Source of the DNA: Saccharopolyspora endophytica
GTDB lineage: Bacteria; Actinomycetota; Actinomycetes; Mycobacteriales; Pseudonocardiaceae
Direction: 5' to 3'
Assembly (NCBI RefSeq): GCF_018070075.1
Contig: NZ_JAGPXE010000001.1
Coordinates: forward strand, 496,001-560,000
DNA: 64,000 nucleotides
Each line of letters starts with the position of its first letter. The stretch's first letter is position 1. Of the stretch, positions 28,543 through 36,996 are shown piece after piece. The notes under the pieces are model-generated. The model worked only from the letters and a program-made list of their open reading frames with translations, did no database searches and was not told the DNA's origin. A program made the translations under genes and the position numbers.

Positions 28543-30108
28543 GTGGTCAAGGGATTCCCGAGCCAGCTGGGTTCCGTCGAGATTCCGCCGATCGACTACG
28601 CGGCGATCGCGCCGGTGCTGGTGATCCTCGGTGCCGCCTGCCTGGCGATCCTGGTCGAGGCGTTCCTGCCCCGCCACCAGCGCTGGTCGGTGCAGGTCGG
28701 GCTCAGCCTGGCGTCGATCGTCATCGCCGGTGTCGCGCTGGCCGCGTTCGCGCGGTCCGCCGGGACCGGTGTGACCACGCTGTCCGACTCGCTGGCCATC
28801 GACCCGCCGACGCTGTTCCTGTGGGGCACGCTGCTGGCGCTCGGACTCGGTTCGGTGCTGCTGATCGCGGACCGCTCGGTCGAGCCGGGCGGCGCGTTCG
28901 TGGCGGAGGCGATCCCGGCCGAGGGCCCGGGGACGATGAGCCGCGCCGCCGCATCGGCGTCCGGGATGCGCACCGAGGTCTTCCCGCTGGCCCTGTTCTC
29001 GCTGGGCGGGATGATGGTGTTCTGCGCAGCCAACGACCTGCTGACGATGTTCATCGCGCTGGAAGTGCTGAGCCTGCCGCTGTACCTGATGTGCGGGCTG
29101 GCCAAGCGCCGCCGGTTGCTGTCGCAGGAAGCGGCCGTGAAGTACTTCCTGCTGGGCGCGTTCGCCTCGGCGTTCTTCCTCTACGGCCTCGCGCTGCTCT
29201 ACGGCTACGCGGGCTCGGTGAAGCTGCAGGCGATCGCCGACGCCACCGCCGGCTCGGAGCGCTCCGACACCCTGCTGTTCGCCGGTCTCGGCCTGCTGCT
29301 GGTGGGTCTGCTGTTCAAGGCGTCGGTGGGTCCGTTCCACACCTGGACCCCGGACGTCTACCAGGGCGCCCCGACCGCGGTCACCGGTTTCATGGCCGCC
29401 TGCACGAAGGTCGCGGCCTTCGGCGGCATCCTGCGCGTGCTGCAGGTCGCCTTCGAGGCGTCCAGCTGGGAGTGGCGCGGCGTGGTCTGGACGATCGCCG
29501 TGGTCTCGATGGTCATCGGCGTGGTGCTGGGCCTGACCCAGCGCGACATCAAGCGGATGATCGCCTACTCCTCGGTGGCCCACGCCGGGTTCATGCTGCT
29601 GGGCGCGCTCGCGCTGTCCGACCGCGGTTTGGCGGCGACGCTGTTCTACCTGCTCGCCTACGGGTTCACCACGATCGCCGTGTTCGGTGTGATCAGCCTC
29701 GTACGCCGGTCCGACGGTGAGGCAACTCACCTTTCGGACTGGGCGGGTCTGGCGAAGCGTTCACCCCTGGTCGCCTGGGTGTTCACCTTCCTGCTGCTCG
29801 CCCTCGCCGGCATCCCGATGACCAGCGGTTTCGTCGGAAAGTTCGTGGTCTTCGAGGCCGCCCTGACCGACGGCATGGCACCGTTGGTGGTGGTGGCCCT
29901 GGTGGCGAGTGCGGTTGCGGCCTTCTTCTACCTTCGTGTCATCGTGCTGATGCACTTCCAAGAACCGGCTGCTGACGGCCCCACCGTGAGCGTGCCGGGT
30001 GCGTTCACGACGGCGGCGATCACGCTGGGCGTGGTCGTGACGTTGTTGCTGGGCGTGCTGCCGACGTTGGCTCTGGACTGGGCGAACGTCGGGGGATTCG
30101 TGTCGTAG
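28543..30108 (+). CDS. nuoN: NADH-quinone oxidoreductase subunit N
   Basis: A 521-residue, ND2-type proton-pumping subunit. Typical blocks are FIALEVLSLPLYLMCGLAK, FKASVGPFHTWTPDVYQGAP and QRDIKRMIAYSSVAHAGFML. It starts at GTG 28543, two bases after the nuoM stop, with AGGGAGG at 28527-28533. It is the last nuo gene. Only 47 bases separate it from the polyprenyl synthase, with no hairpin between, so co-transcription is likely. Confidence 0.94.
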   Translation: MVKGFPSQLGSVEIPPIDYAAIAPVLVILGAACLAILVEAFLPRHQRWSVQVGLSLASIVIAGVALAAFARSAGTGVTTLSDSLAIDPPTLFLWGTLLALGLGSVLLIADRSVEPGGAFVAEAIPAEGPGTMSRAAASASGMRTEVFPLALFSLGGMMVFCAANDLLTMFIALEVLSLPLYLMCGLAKRRRLLSQEAAVKYFLLGAFASAFFLYGLALLYGYAGSVKLQAIADATAGSERSDTLLFAGLGLLLVGLLFKASVGPFHTWTPDVYQGAPTAVTGFMAACTKVAAFGGILRVLQVAFEASSWEWRGVVWTIAVVSMVIGVVLGLTQRDIKRMIAYSSVAHAGFMLLGALALSDRGLAATLFYLLAYGFTTIAVFGVISLVRRSDGEATHLSDWAGLAKRSPLVAWVFTFLLLALAGIPMTSGFVGKFVVFEAALTDGMAPLVVVALVASAVAAFFYLRVIVLMHFQEPAADGPTVSVPGAFTTAAITLGVVVTLLLGVLPTLALDWANVGGFVS

Positions 30109-30155
30109 AGTGCTCGCCCGTAGGGCGATCGTGGGGGAGCGAAGGCGACGGTGAC

Positions 30156-31184
30156 GTGAGCAGGCCAGCGGATGACCCGATCAGTGAACTGAGCGCAGCC
30201 GGGTTGGGTGGTTTCCAGATCACCGACGTGGAGCTGGCCGACTCGGTCAAGCAGGGCATGGCACGCGTCGAGCAGCTGCTGCACGACGAGGTGCGAAGCG
30301 ACCTCGACTTCGCCACGCGCACCTCGCTGCACCTGGTGGACGCGGGCGGGAAGCGCTTCCGCCCGCTGTTCGTCCTGCTCGCCGCTCAGTTCGGCGACCC
30401 CACGACCGACGAGGTGGTCAAGTCCGGCGCGGTGGTGGAGATGATCCACCTCGCGACGCTCTACCACGACGACGTGATGGACGAGGCCACCATGCGGCGG
30501 GGCGCGACCAGCGCCAACGCCCGCTGGGACAACTCCGTCGCGATCCTGACCGGCGACTTCTTGTTCGCCAAGGCCTCCCAGCTGATCGCCGACCTCGGCG
30601 CCGAGGCGGTCCGCCGGATGGCGGCCACCTTCGAGGCGCTGGTCACCGGGCAGATGCGGGAGACCGAAGGGGTCGGCGAGGGCGATGACGCCGTCGACTT
30701 CTACCTCAAGGTGATCTACGAGAAGACCGGTTCGCTGATCGCGACCGCCGGCCGGTTCGGCGCCTGGTTCTCCGGTGCCGACGAAGCGACCATCGAGTCG
30801 CTGGAGCGCATCGGCAAGCTGATCGGCACCGGGTTCCAGATCTCCGACGACATCATCGACATCGCCTCGCCGTCGAAGGAGTCCGGCAAAACCCCGGGCA
30901 CCGACCTGCGCGAGGGCGTCAAGACGCTGCCGATGCTCTACGCGCTGGCCGACGAGAACTGCCCGGCCCGGCTGCGCGAGCTGCTGGACCGTCCGCTGTC
31001 CTCCGACGCCGAGGTCGCCGAGGCCCTGGAGCTGCTGCGCGAGTCGCGGGGTCTGGAGCGGACTCGCGGCACGCTGCAGGAGTTCGCCGACGACGCCCGC
31101 AAGGAACTCGCCTCGCTGCCCGACGTGCCGGCCAGGGAGGCGCTGTCCTCCCTAGTCGACTACGTGGTCGCCCGCACCTGGTGA
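30156..31184 (+). CDS. hepB: Polyprenyl diphosphate synthase (menaquinone side chain)
   Basis: A 342-residue trans-prenyltransferase that elongates allylic diphosphates with isopentenyl diphosphate. Both Asp-rich motifs are present: YHDDVMDEATMRRG (first DDxxD) and FQISDDIIDIASPS (second). GGKRFRPLFVLL carries the IPP-binding Lys-Arg. Small residues before the first motif suggest a long-chain product, as needed for a menaquinone tail. M. tuberculosis grcC1 (Rv0562) is in the matching place next to menJ and htpX. GTG start at 30156. Chain length cannot be predicted with certainty. Confidence 0.87.
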   Translation: MSRPADDPISELSAAGLGGFQITDVELADSVKQGMARVEQLLHDEVRSDLDFATRTSLHLVDAGGKRFRPLFVLLAAQFGDPTTDEVVKSGAVVEMIHLATLYHDDVMDEATMRRGATSANARWDNSVAILTGDFLFAKASQLIADLGAEAVRRMAATFEALVTGQMRETEGVGEGDDAVDFYLKVIYEKTGSLIATAGRFGAWFSGADEATIESLERIGKLIGTGFQISDDIIDIASPSKESGKTPGTDLREGVKTLPMLYALADENCPARLRELLDRPLSSDAEVAEALELLRESRGLERTRGTLQEFADDARKELASLPDVPAREALSSLVDYVVARTW

Positions 31185-31319
31185 TGTGCCGCGGTCTGTC
31201 TTGAACTCGCCGTCTGAGTCACGAGCGCGTCAAAGAGGTTCCGGGCGGCGTCGCACGCGTGGTAGGAACCCGGGTGTGACCGGCGGAGCTGCTGGAGCCC
31301 CGGAGGAGGGACATCTCTC

Positions 31320-32462
31320 GTGATCACCTGGCTGTTCACCCAGGTGTGGCTGTGGAGCCTCGCCGCTTTCCTGTTGGGCGCGCTCATCACCTGGGCGTTG
31401 TTCGTCCGGCCGTTGCGGCGCAGGCTCAAGGCCGAGCTGGCCAGGCCGCGCTACGCCGAACCCGTCTACGACGAGCCGGTCTACGACGAGCCCGTTGACG
31501 AGACCTACGAGGACGAGCCGGTCACCGAGCACCGGTCGCTGGACCTGCTCGAGCAGCGCCCGCCTCAGTGGGAGTCCCCCGAGGAGCAGCAGCTCGAGGA
31601 ATGGGACCGCCGGCCGCGCCCGTGGGTCGCGGCGGAGGCGACGCTCCGCTCCGCTCCGGCGGAGACGCAGCGGCTGCCGGAGCCGGAACCCGAGCCGGAG
31701 GCGCCGTCCGGGGACAACACCTGGTTCCGCAACCCCGAGGTGGAGGAGCCCAGGGCCGAGTCGCGCCCGTCGCAGTTCCCGCCGGGAGCCGACGACGAGG
31801 AGTCCGATCAGCTCTCGGGTCAGCTCCGCTCGCTGTTCGAGCCGGAATCCAGCGGTGACGCCGCCGAGCCGTACACGCCGCCGGTCGGTGCCGACGCCAC
31901 GCAGGTCATCCCGGCCGTCCCGCCCGAGCAGCCGCAGGTCGGCAGCGCGAACGGCGATGCTGCCGAGGCCACGCCGCTGCCGAAGCGCACTCCGCAGCCT
32001 CGCTCCGACGCGCCCGCGCCGTCCGATCCGCCGAACATCCCGGACTCGTTGCGGCAGCGCGTCGAGAACGGCGAACCGCTCGCGCGCGGTGACGAGGGCG
32101 CGGAAGCCCCGGAGATCAAGCTGGTCGACAACCCCGACGACTCCGCTCCGCTTCCCCGCCGGACCCCGGGCGCAGGCCCTCACCCGGGTCGCGACGCCAA
32201 GTGGGAGAAGCCCTCGGAGCCCCCTCAGGCCCAGGAACCCGTCCCGGACCGCCCGGAACCCCGCCGCGCAGGGGCCGAGGTCCCTCGTCCCAAGCCCGCC
32301 CAGGCCCCGGCCTCGGCGGGCCCGATGATCAAGGGTCATTCGGCGTCCCGGAAGTACCACACCCCGGACTCCCCGCAGTACGACCAGATCAGCGCGGACG
32401 TCTGGTTCCGCACGCCCTCCGACGCCGAGATCGCCGGCTTCGAGGCCTGGAACCGCGCCTGA
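31320..32462 (+). CDS. Membrane-anchored sunset-domain protein
   Basis: A 380-residue protein with one membrane helix at residues 4-28, followed by a long acidic, Pro-rich, low-complexity linker and a C-terminal sunset-type domain (about 342-377). That domain reads IKGHSASRKYHTPDSPQYD, then VWFRTPSDAEIAGFEAW. Just after the helix, a short unit YDEPV is repeated (EPVYDEPVYDEPVDE). The domain is common in actinobacterial membrane proteins and its function is not established. GGAGGAGGG lies about 12 bases before the GTG at 31320. A 135-base gap with no clear terminator follows the polyprenyl synthase. Confidence 0.65.
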   Translation: MITWLFTQVWLWSLAAFLLGALITWALFVRPLRRRLKAELARPRYAEPVYDEPVYDEPVDETYEDEPVTEHRSLDLLEQRPPQWESPEEQQLEEWDRRPRPWVAAEATLRSAPAETQRLPEPEPEPEAPSGDNTWFRNPEVEEPRAESRPSQFPPGADDEESDQLSGQLRSLFEPESSGDAAEPYTPPVGADATQVIPAVPPEQPQVGSANGDAAEATPLPKRTPQPRSDAPAPSDPPNIPDSLRQRVENGEPLARGDEGAEAPEIKLVDNPDDSAPLPRRTPGAGPHPGRDAKWEKPSEPPQAQEPVPDRPEPRRAGAEVPRPKPAQAPASAGPMIKGHSASRKYHTPDSPQYDQISADVWFRTPSDAEIAGFEAWNRA

Positions 32463-32478
32463 TCGCACGCCGCTGAGG

Positions 32479-32922
32479 TCAGTCGGCCTGCGGCTGGCGT
32501 TCGAGCAGGCGCGAGAGGACGACGGTGGAGACCGTGCGGGAGACGAAGTCGACCTCGCGGAGCCGCTCCATCGCCTCCTCCAGGTGGTGGATGTCGGCAG
32601 CGCGCAGGTGCACGATGGCGTCCGCCTGCCCGGAGACCGTGTAGGCGGCGATGACCTCCGGCAGCGGTTCCAGCCCGGTCCTGATCCGGTGCGCGGGGAC
32701 GTTGCCGTGGCAGTGGACCTCCACGAACGCCTCCGTCCCCCAGCCCAGCGCCTCGGGGTCGACCACCGCGGTGAACCCCTGCAGAACGCCCTGGTCGAGC
32801 AGCTTGTCGACCCGTCGCTTCACCGCTGGTGCGGACAGTCCCACGTCTGAACCGATCTCCGCGTAGCTCGCGCGAGCGTCGGCGACCAGGTGCGAAATGA
32901 TTCGTTGGTCCAAGGCGTCCAT
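32479..32922 (-). CDS. Lrp/AsnC-family transcriptional regulator
   Basis: A 147-residue regulator with an N-terminal helix-turn-helix (MDALDQRIISHLVADARAS, then LSAPAVKRRVDKL) and a C-terminal RAM ligand-binding domain. It is divergent from the dimethylargininase gene, with 74 bases between starts, so it very probably controls that gene in response to an amino acid. M. tuberculosis Rv2324 is paired with Rv2323c in the same way (recalled). ATG at 32922 is chosen. A TTG at 32928 would add two residues. Confidence 0.85.
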   Translation of the reverse strand: MDALDQRIISHLVADARASYAEIGSDVGLSAPAVKRRVDKLLDQGVLQGFTAVVDPEALGWGTEAFVEVHCHGNVPAHRIRTGLEPLPEVIAAYTVSGQADAIVHLRAADIHHLEEAMERLREVDFVSRTVSTVVLSRLLERQPQAD

Positions 32923-32959
32923 GCGCAATATTCTGCCGCAAACGACGAACGGAGCGGCG

Positions 32960-32997
32960 TTGATGGTAGGTATCCGTAGCGCTTAGATTTCGATTCA
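32960..32997 (+). promoter_or_regulatory. Promoter of the dimethylargininase gene
   Basis: TTGATG at 32960-32965 and TAGATT at 32984-32989 with 18-base spacing form the best promoter-like pair in this gap. Transcription would start at or next to the ATG at 32997, giving a leaderless mRNA. The divergent Lrp gene shares this 74-base region, so a regulator site here could act on both. Confidence 0.55.
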
Positions 32998-33851
32998 TGA
33001 CGGCAACAGCGGCGCGACCCGCCGAAACGCTCGCGGCCAAGCAGGCCACCACCCGCCACTTCCTCATGTGCCCGCCCGCGTACTTCACCGTCGAGTACGT
33101 GATCAACCCGTGGATGAACCCGGACGAACCGGTGGACGCGGCGCTGGCGATGGCGCAGTGGGAAGAGCTGAAGAACACCTACGTGCGGCTCGGGCACACC
33201 GTGGACACCATCGAGCCGCAGCCCGGCCTGCCCGACATGGTCTTCGCCGCGAACTCCGGCACGGTGATCGAGGGCCGCGTGCTCGGCTCGAAGTTCCGGG
33301 CGCCGGAGCGAGCCGCGGAGGCCGAGCACTTCCGCCGCTGGTTCGTCACCCGCGGCCACCGCGACCTGGTGATGCCGACGCGGATCAACGAGGCGGAGGG
33401 CGACTTCGCCTGGACCGGTGAGGTGCTGCTGGCCGGAACCGGGTTCCGCACCGACCCCGCGGCGCACGCCGAGGCGCAGGAGGCCCTGGGCGTTCCGGTC
33501 GTCTCGCTCAACCTGGTCGACGAGCGCTACTACCACCTGGACACGGCCCTGTTCGTGCTGGACAAGGGCCCGAACGCGCAGATCGCCTACTACCCGGGCG
33601 CCTTCTCGGAGGGCTCGCGCCGGGTGTTGGCGCGGATGTTCCCGGACGCGGTGATCGCCGACGAGGCCGACGCCTCCTGCCTGGGTCTCAACGGCGTCTC
33701 CGACGGACACCACGTGGTGCTGCCGTTCGAGGCGACGGGCCTGGCCGCGCAGCTGGAGGAGCGCGGCTACGAGGTGATCGGGCTGGACATGTCCGAGCTC
33801 CGCAAGTCCGGCGGCGGCCCCAAGTGCTGCACCATGGAACTGCACGCCTGA
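32997..33851 (+). CDS. ddaH: Dimethylargininase / arginine deiminase-type hydrolase
   Basis: A 284-residue member of the amidinotransferase superfamily, which hydrolyses methylated arginine or a related guanidine to citrulline and an amine. Visible catalytic-site stretches are FTVEYVINPWMNP, MVFAANSG, the His in YYHLDTALFVLD and the Cys near the end in GPKCCTMELHA. Some relatives work on arginine or ornithine-pathway intermediates, so the exact substrate is open. The divergent Lrp regulator supports an amino-acid catabolic role. No ornithine aminotransferase gene is adjacent, unlike the mycobacterial arrangement. Confidence 0.8.
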   Translation: MTATAARPAETLAAKQATTRHFLMCPPAYFTVEYVINPWMNPDEPVDAALAMAQWEELKNTYVRLGHTVDTIEPQPGLPDMVFAANSGTVIEGRVLGSKFRAPERAAEAEHFRRWFVTRGHRDLVMPTRINEAEGDFAWTGEVLLAGTGFRTDPAAHAEAQEALGVPVVSLNLVDERYYHLDTALFVLDKGPNAQIAYYPGAFSEGSRRVLARMFPDAVIADEADASCLGLNGVSDGHHVVLPFEATGLAAQLEERGYEVIGLDMSELRKSGGGPKCCTMELHA

Positions 33852-33900
33852 CCTGGGAGAACGGCTGCGCGAGGCGATCGCGCAGCCGTTCTCCGCTTCG

Positions 33901-34809
33901 TCACACCATGACGGCCTGAACGCCCAGCTCGATGCTGACCGTCGGGCCGACCACCGCGATGCCCTTGGCGAGCGTGGCCTGCCAGTTCACCGAGTAGTCC
34001 TCGCGGCGCAGGGTCGCGGTGGCGTCGCAGGCGACCCGCAGGTCGCCGTCGAACCCGGGACCCTGGAACTTGCGCTGCCCCAGGTAGACCGTGGCCAGTT
34101 CCACCGGGCTGGTGGTGCCGCGCAGGGTGAGAGCGCCGCTGACCTTCCAGCGGTCCGCGCGCACGTGGGTGAGCCGGTTGCTGCGGAAGTGCAGCTGCGG
34201 GTGCGACTCGACGTCGAGGAAGTCCGCCGACCTGAGGTGGTCGTCGCGCATCTTCACGCCGGTGTCGATGGAGGCGGCCTCCATGACGACCTCGATCCGG
34301 GAGTCCTCGAACCGGGGCGCCACGTCGATCACGCCGTCGAACCGCCGGAACTCCCCGTGGATCTTGGACATCCCGATGTGCTGGGCCACGAACCGGATCT
34401 CGGTGTGGTACGGGTCGAACCGGTAGCGGCCGGGCTGCGGCAGCTGCAGCGAGTCGTCCGGCTCCACTCCGATGCTGCCCAGCGGGGAGTGCTGGTTGAC
34501 CTGCACCTGGATCCGGGCGCTGTAGCGGCGGTAGCCGCCTGCGGTGAGGGAGAGCTTGTGGGTGCCGGGGGCGACGGCGAGGGCGAAGCCGCCGTAGGAG
34601 TCGGTCTTGGTCTCACCGATGACCTGGTTGAGCCGGTCGACGATGGTGACGGTCACTTCGGGGAGGAGCGAGCCGCGCTCGTCGTGCACCTGCCCGCTCA
34701 CCAGACCGCTGTCCAGCGGCGTGGGGTGCAGGGAGAATCCGGCGCGGGGGGAGCGCGCCGGAGTGCCGGGGCTGGCCGACAACCGTCGGCGCAGCTTGGC
34801 GAGGACCAT
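33901..34809 (-). CDS. YceI-family protein with N-terminal Ig-like domain
   Basis: A 302-residue two-domain protein. Residues 37-115 form a carboxypeptidase-regulatory-like beta domain (SGQVHDERGSLLPEVTVTIV, then DSYGGFALAVAPGTHKLSL). Residues 125-300 form a YceI lipocalin-like beta barrel (RYRFDPYHTEIRFVAQHIGM through SVNWQATLAKGIAVVG). YceI relatives bind polyisoprenoids. There is no signal peptide or membrane helix: the N-terminus is basic (MVLAKLRRRLS). It therefore looks cytoplasmic, unlike classical periplasmic YceI. The ATG at 34809 has AGAAGGGA about seven bases upstream. Binding of a menaquinone precursor is only a guess from context. Confidence 0.75.
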   Translation of the reverse strand: MVLAKLRRRLSASPGTPARSPRAGFSLHPTPLDSGLVSGQVHDERGSLLPEVTVTIVDRLNQVIGETKTDSYGGFALAVAPGTHKLSLTAGGYRRYSARIQVQVNQHSPLGSIGVEPDDSLQLPQPGRYRFDPYHTEIRFVAQHIGMSKIHGEFRRFDGVIDVAPRFEDSRIEVVMEAASIDTGVKMRDDHLRSADFLDVESHPQLHFRSNRLTHVRADRWKVSGALTLRGTTSPVELATVYLGQRKFQGPGFDGDLRVACDATATLRREDYSVNWQATLAKGIAVVGPTVSIELGVQAVMV

Positions 34810-35008
34810 TGAGAATCCCTTCTGAGCATCCTCCGCACGAGGGGGGAACCGGAGGATTAATTTCTGCTTTCAACGACTGTGGGTTTCACCCTAGATCGAC
34901 TAACGAGTTCACCCGATCGGAGGGTGAAGTTGTATTCCGCACATTCGTTCAGCGGAACCACTCGTCGACGCCAAGCGTTTTCCAGTTGAATCACGGGCGG
35001 AGGCAGAG

Positions 35009-35884
35009 GTGCGCAGTCATTTCAACGGTCTGAAAACCGCGGTGCTGCTCGGCGGGATGAGCGCGCTGGTGCTGCTGGTCGGTGCGATCTTCGGACGGGC
35101 CGGACTGGTCATCGCGCTGGTCGTGGCGCTGGGCATGAACGGGTTCGCCTACTTCAACTCGGCGAAGCTGTCCTTGCGGTCGATGCACGCCAGGCCGGTC
35201 TCGGAGGCCGAGCAGCCGGCGATGTACCGGATCGTGCGCGAGCTGGCGACTTCGGCGCGGCAGCCGATGCCCTCGCTGTACATCAGCCCGACCCGCGCCC
35301 CGAACGCGTTCGCGACCGGCCGCAACCCGCGCAACGCCGCGGTGTGCTGCACGACCGGCATCCTGGAGCTGCTCGACGAGCGCGAGCTGCGCGCGGTGCT
35401 CGGCCACGAGCTCTCGCACGTCTACAACCGCGACATCCTGATCTCCAGCGTCGCCGGAGCGCTGGCCAGCGTCGTGACGTTCCTGGCGAACTTCGGGATG
35501 TTCTTCGGCATGTTCGGCGGCAGCGACGAGGACCGCCCGAACCCGTTCGCGATGCTGCTGGTGGCCCTGCTGGGGCCGATCGCGGCGGCCGTGGTGCAGA
35601 TGGCGGTCAGCCGCTCCCGCGAGTACCAGGCCGACGCCTCGGGCGCTCAGCTCACCGGTGACCCGCTGGCCCTGGCCTCGGCCCTGCGCAAGCTGCAGCT
35701 GGGCACGCAGGCGGCGCCGCTGGCCCCGGAACCGCAGCTGGTATCGCAGTCGCACCTCATGATCGCCAACCCGTTCCGCCCGGGCGAGCGCTTGACCAGG
35801 TTCTTCTCGACGCATCCGCCGATGGACGAGCGCATCGCGCGGCTGGAGGGCATGGCGGGCAGGCAGCTGCCCCCGATCCACTAG
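35009..35884 (+). CDS. htpX: HtpX-type membrane zinc metalloprotease
   Basis: A 291-residue M48 protease in the cytoplasmic membrane that degrades damaged membrane proteins. Two helices (residues 10-50) precede the zinc motif HELSH (about residue 132), and a further hydrophobic hairpin (150-195) is followed by [10 protein letters not shown], whose Glu is the third zinc ligand. The GTG at 35009 has a GGCGGAGG-like site upstream. The last four bases, CTAG, are shared with the stop of the convergent rmlA. In M. tuberculosis htpX (Rv0563) lies next to grcC1 as well. Confidence 0.9.
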   Translation: MRSHFNGLKTAVLLGGMSALVLLVGAIFGRAGLVIALVVALGMNGFAYFNSAKLSLRSMHARPVSEAEQPAMYRIVRELATSARQPMPSLYISPTRAPNAFATGRNPRNAAVCCTTGILELLDERELRAVLGHELSHVYNRDILISSVAGALASVVTFLANFGMFFGMFGGSDEDRPNPFAMLLVALLGPIAAAVVQMAVSRSREYQADASGAQLTGDPLALASALRKLQLGTQAAPLAPEPQLVSQSHLMIANPFRPGERLTRFFSTHPPMDERIARLEGMAGRQLPPIH

Positions 35885-36756
35885 GCACCCGCCTTGCGGG
35901 CGACCTCCATCACGTACTCGCCGTACCCGGACTTGGCCTGCTTGGCGCCGAGCTCGTAGCAGGCCTCGGCCGAGATGAAGCCCATCTTGAGCGCGATCTC
36001 CTCCAGGCAGGCGATCCGCACCCCGGTGCGGTGCTCGAGCACCTGCACGAACTGCCCGGCCTCCAGCAGCGAGTCGTGCGTCCCGGTGTCCAGCCACGCG
36101 AAGCCGCGGCCGAGCTCGGTCAGGTGCGCGCGGCCTTCTCGCAGGTAGGCGAGGTTGACGTCGGTGATCTCCAGCTCGCCTCGCGCCGACGGGGAGAGCC
36201 CCTTGGCGATGTCGACGACGGCGTTGTCGTAGAAGTACAGCCCGGTGATCGCCATGTTCGACCTGGGTTCGGTGGGCTTCTCCACGATCGACAGCAGCTT
36301 GCCGTCCGCGTCGACCTCGCCGACGCCGTACCGCTGCGGATCCCGCACGGGATACCCGAACAGGGTGCATCCGCGCAGGTCACGAGCGCAGTTGCGGAGG
36401 ATGCCGGAGAAGCCCTGGCCGTAGAAGATGTTGTCGCCGAGCACCAGCGCGACGGGCTCGTCGGAGACGAAGTCGGCCCCGATGACGAAGGCTTCCGCGA
36501 GCCCGTTGGGCTCCGGCTGCTCGGCGTAGGAGATGTCCAGCCCGAACTGCGATCCGTCACCCAGTAAGCGCTTGAAGAGCGGCAGGTCGGACGGGGTGGA
36601 GATCAGCAGGACCTCCCGGATGCCCGCGAGCATCAGCACCGAGATCGGGTAGTAGATCATCGGCTTGTCGTAGACCGGGAGAAGCTGCTTCGACACGGCT
36701 TGGGTGAGCGGGTGCAACCGAGTCCCGCTGCCTCCGGCCAGCACGATCCCCTTCAC
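35881..36756 (-). CDS. rmlA: Glucose-1-phosphate thymidylyltransferase
   Basis: A 291-residue nucleotidyltransferase that makes dTDP-glucose, the first step to dTDP-rhamnose and other deoxysugars. The N-terminal signature is [18 protein letters not shown], followed by [17 protein letters not shown]. Other catalytic blocks are [13 protein letters not shown] and [19 protein letters not shown]. The length matches the short (tetrameric) RmlA type. GTG start at 36756 with GGGAAGG upstream. No rmlB, rmlC or rmlD is next to it. It could serve cell-wall rhamnose or a secondary-metabolite sugar. Confidence 0.9.
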   Translation of the reverse strand: MKGIVLAGGSGTRLHPLTQAVSKQLLPVYDKPMIYYPISVLMLAGIREVLLISTPSDLPLFKRLLGDGSQFGLDISYAEQPEPNGLAEAFVIGADFVSDEPVALVLGDNIFYGQGFSGILRNCARDLRGCTLFGYPVRDPQRYGVGEVDADGKLLSIVEKPTEPRSNMAITGLYFYDNAVVDIAKGLSPSARGELEITDVNLAYLREGRAHLTELGRGFAWLDTGTHDSLLEAGQFVQVLEHRTGVRIACLEEIALKMGFISAEACYELGAKQAKSGYGEYVMEVARKAGA

Positions 36757-36884
36757 ACAGCACCTTCCCGATCAGCCGGCGCGGCGTACCCGCCCCGAAC
36801 TCGACGACGAGCGTATCCGGGACAGGCCCGAAACCGACATCCGCGCAGCTCCGAGGCGGGTTCTCGCCAGGGCGGGGCTGTCGT

Positions 36885-36933
36885 GGTCCGAACCGGCCCG
36901 GCACGGGGGCATCGATCGTGGACGGTTCGGACC
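36885..36933. repeat. Overlapping inverted repeats upstream of rmlA
   Basis: GGTCCGAACCG at 36885-36895 pairs perfectly with CGGTTCGGACC at 36923-36933. The right arm can also fold locally, because CGGTTC (36923-36928) pairs with GAACCG six bases later. Two mutually exclusive hairpins are therefore possible in the region before the rmlA start (minus strand). Confidence 0.35.
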
Positions 36934-36959
36934 AGAACCGCCTGAGACCGGCCCCGACC

Positions 36960-36984
36960 CCGCGCTGGGCCGGGCCCAGCGCGG
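36960..36984 (-). terminator. Hairpin after the YajQ-like gene
   Basis: CCGCGCTGGGCC (36960-36971) and GGCCCAGCGCGG (36973-36984) form a 12-bp perfect stem around one base (an effective loop of three to five). It lies 12 bases after the stop of the minus-strand YajQ-like gene. No T-run follows, which is common for high-GC actinobacterial terminators. Confidence 0.55.
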
Positions 36985-36996
36985 ACGAGGTGGGGA

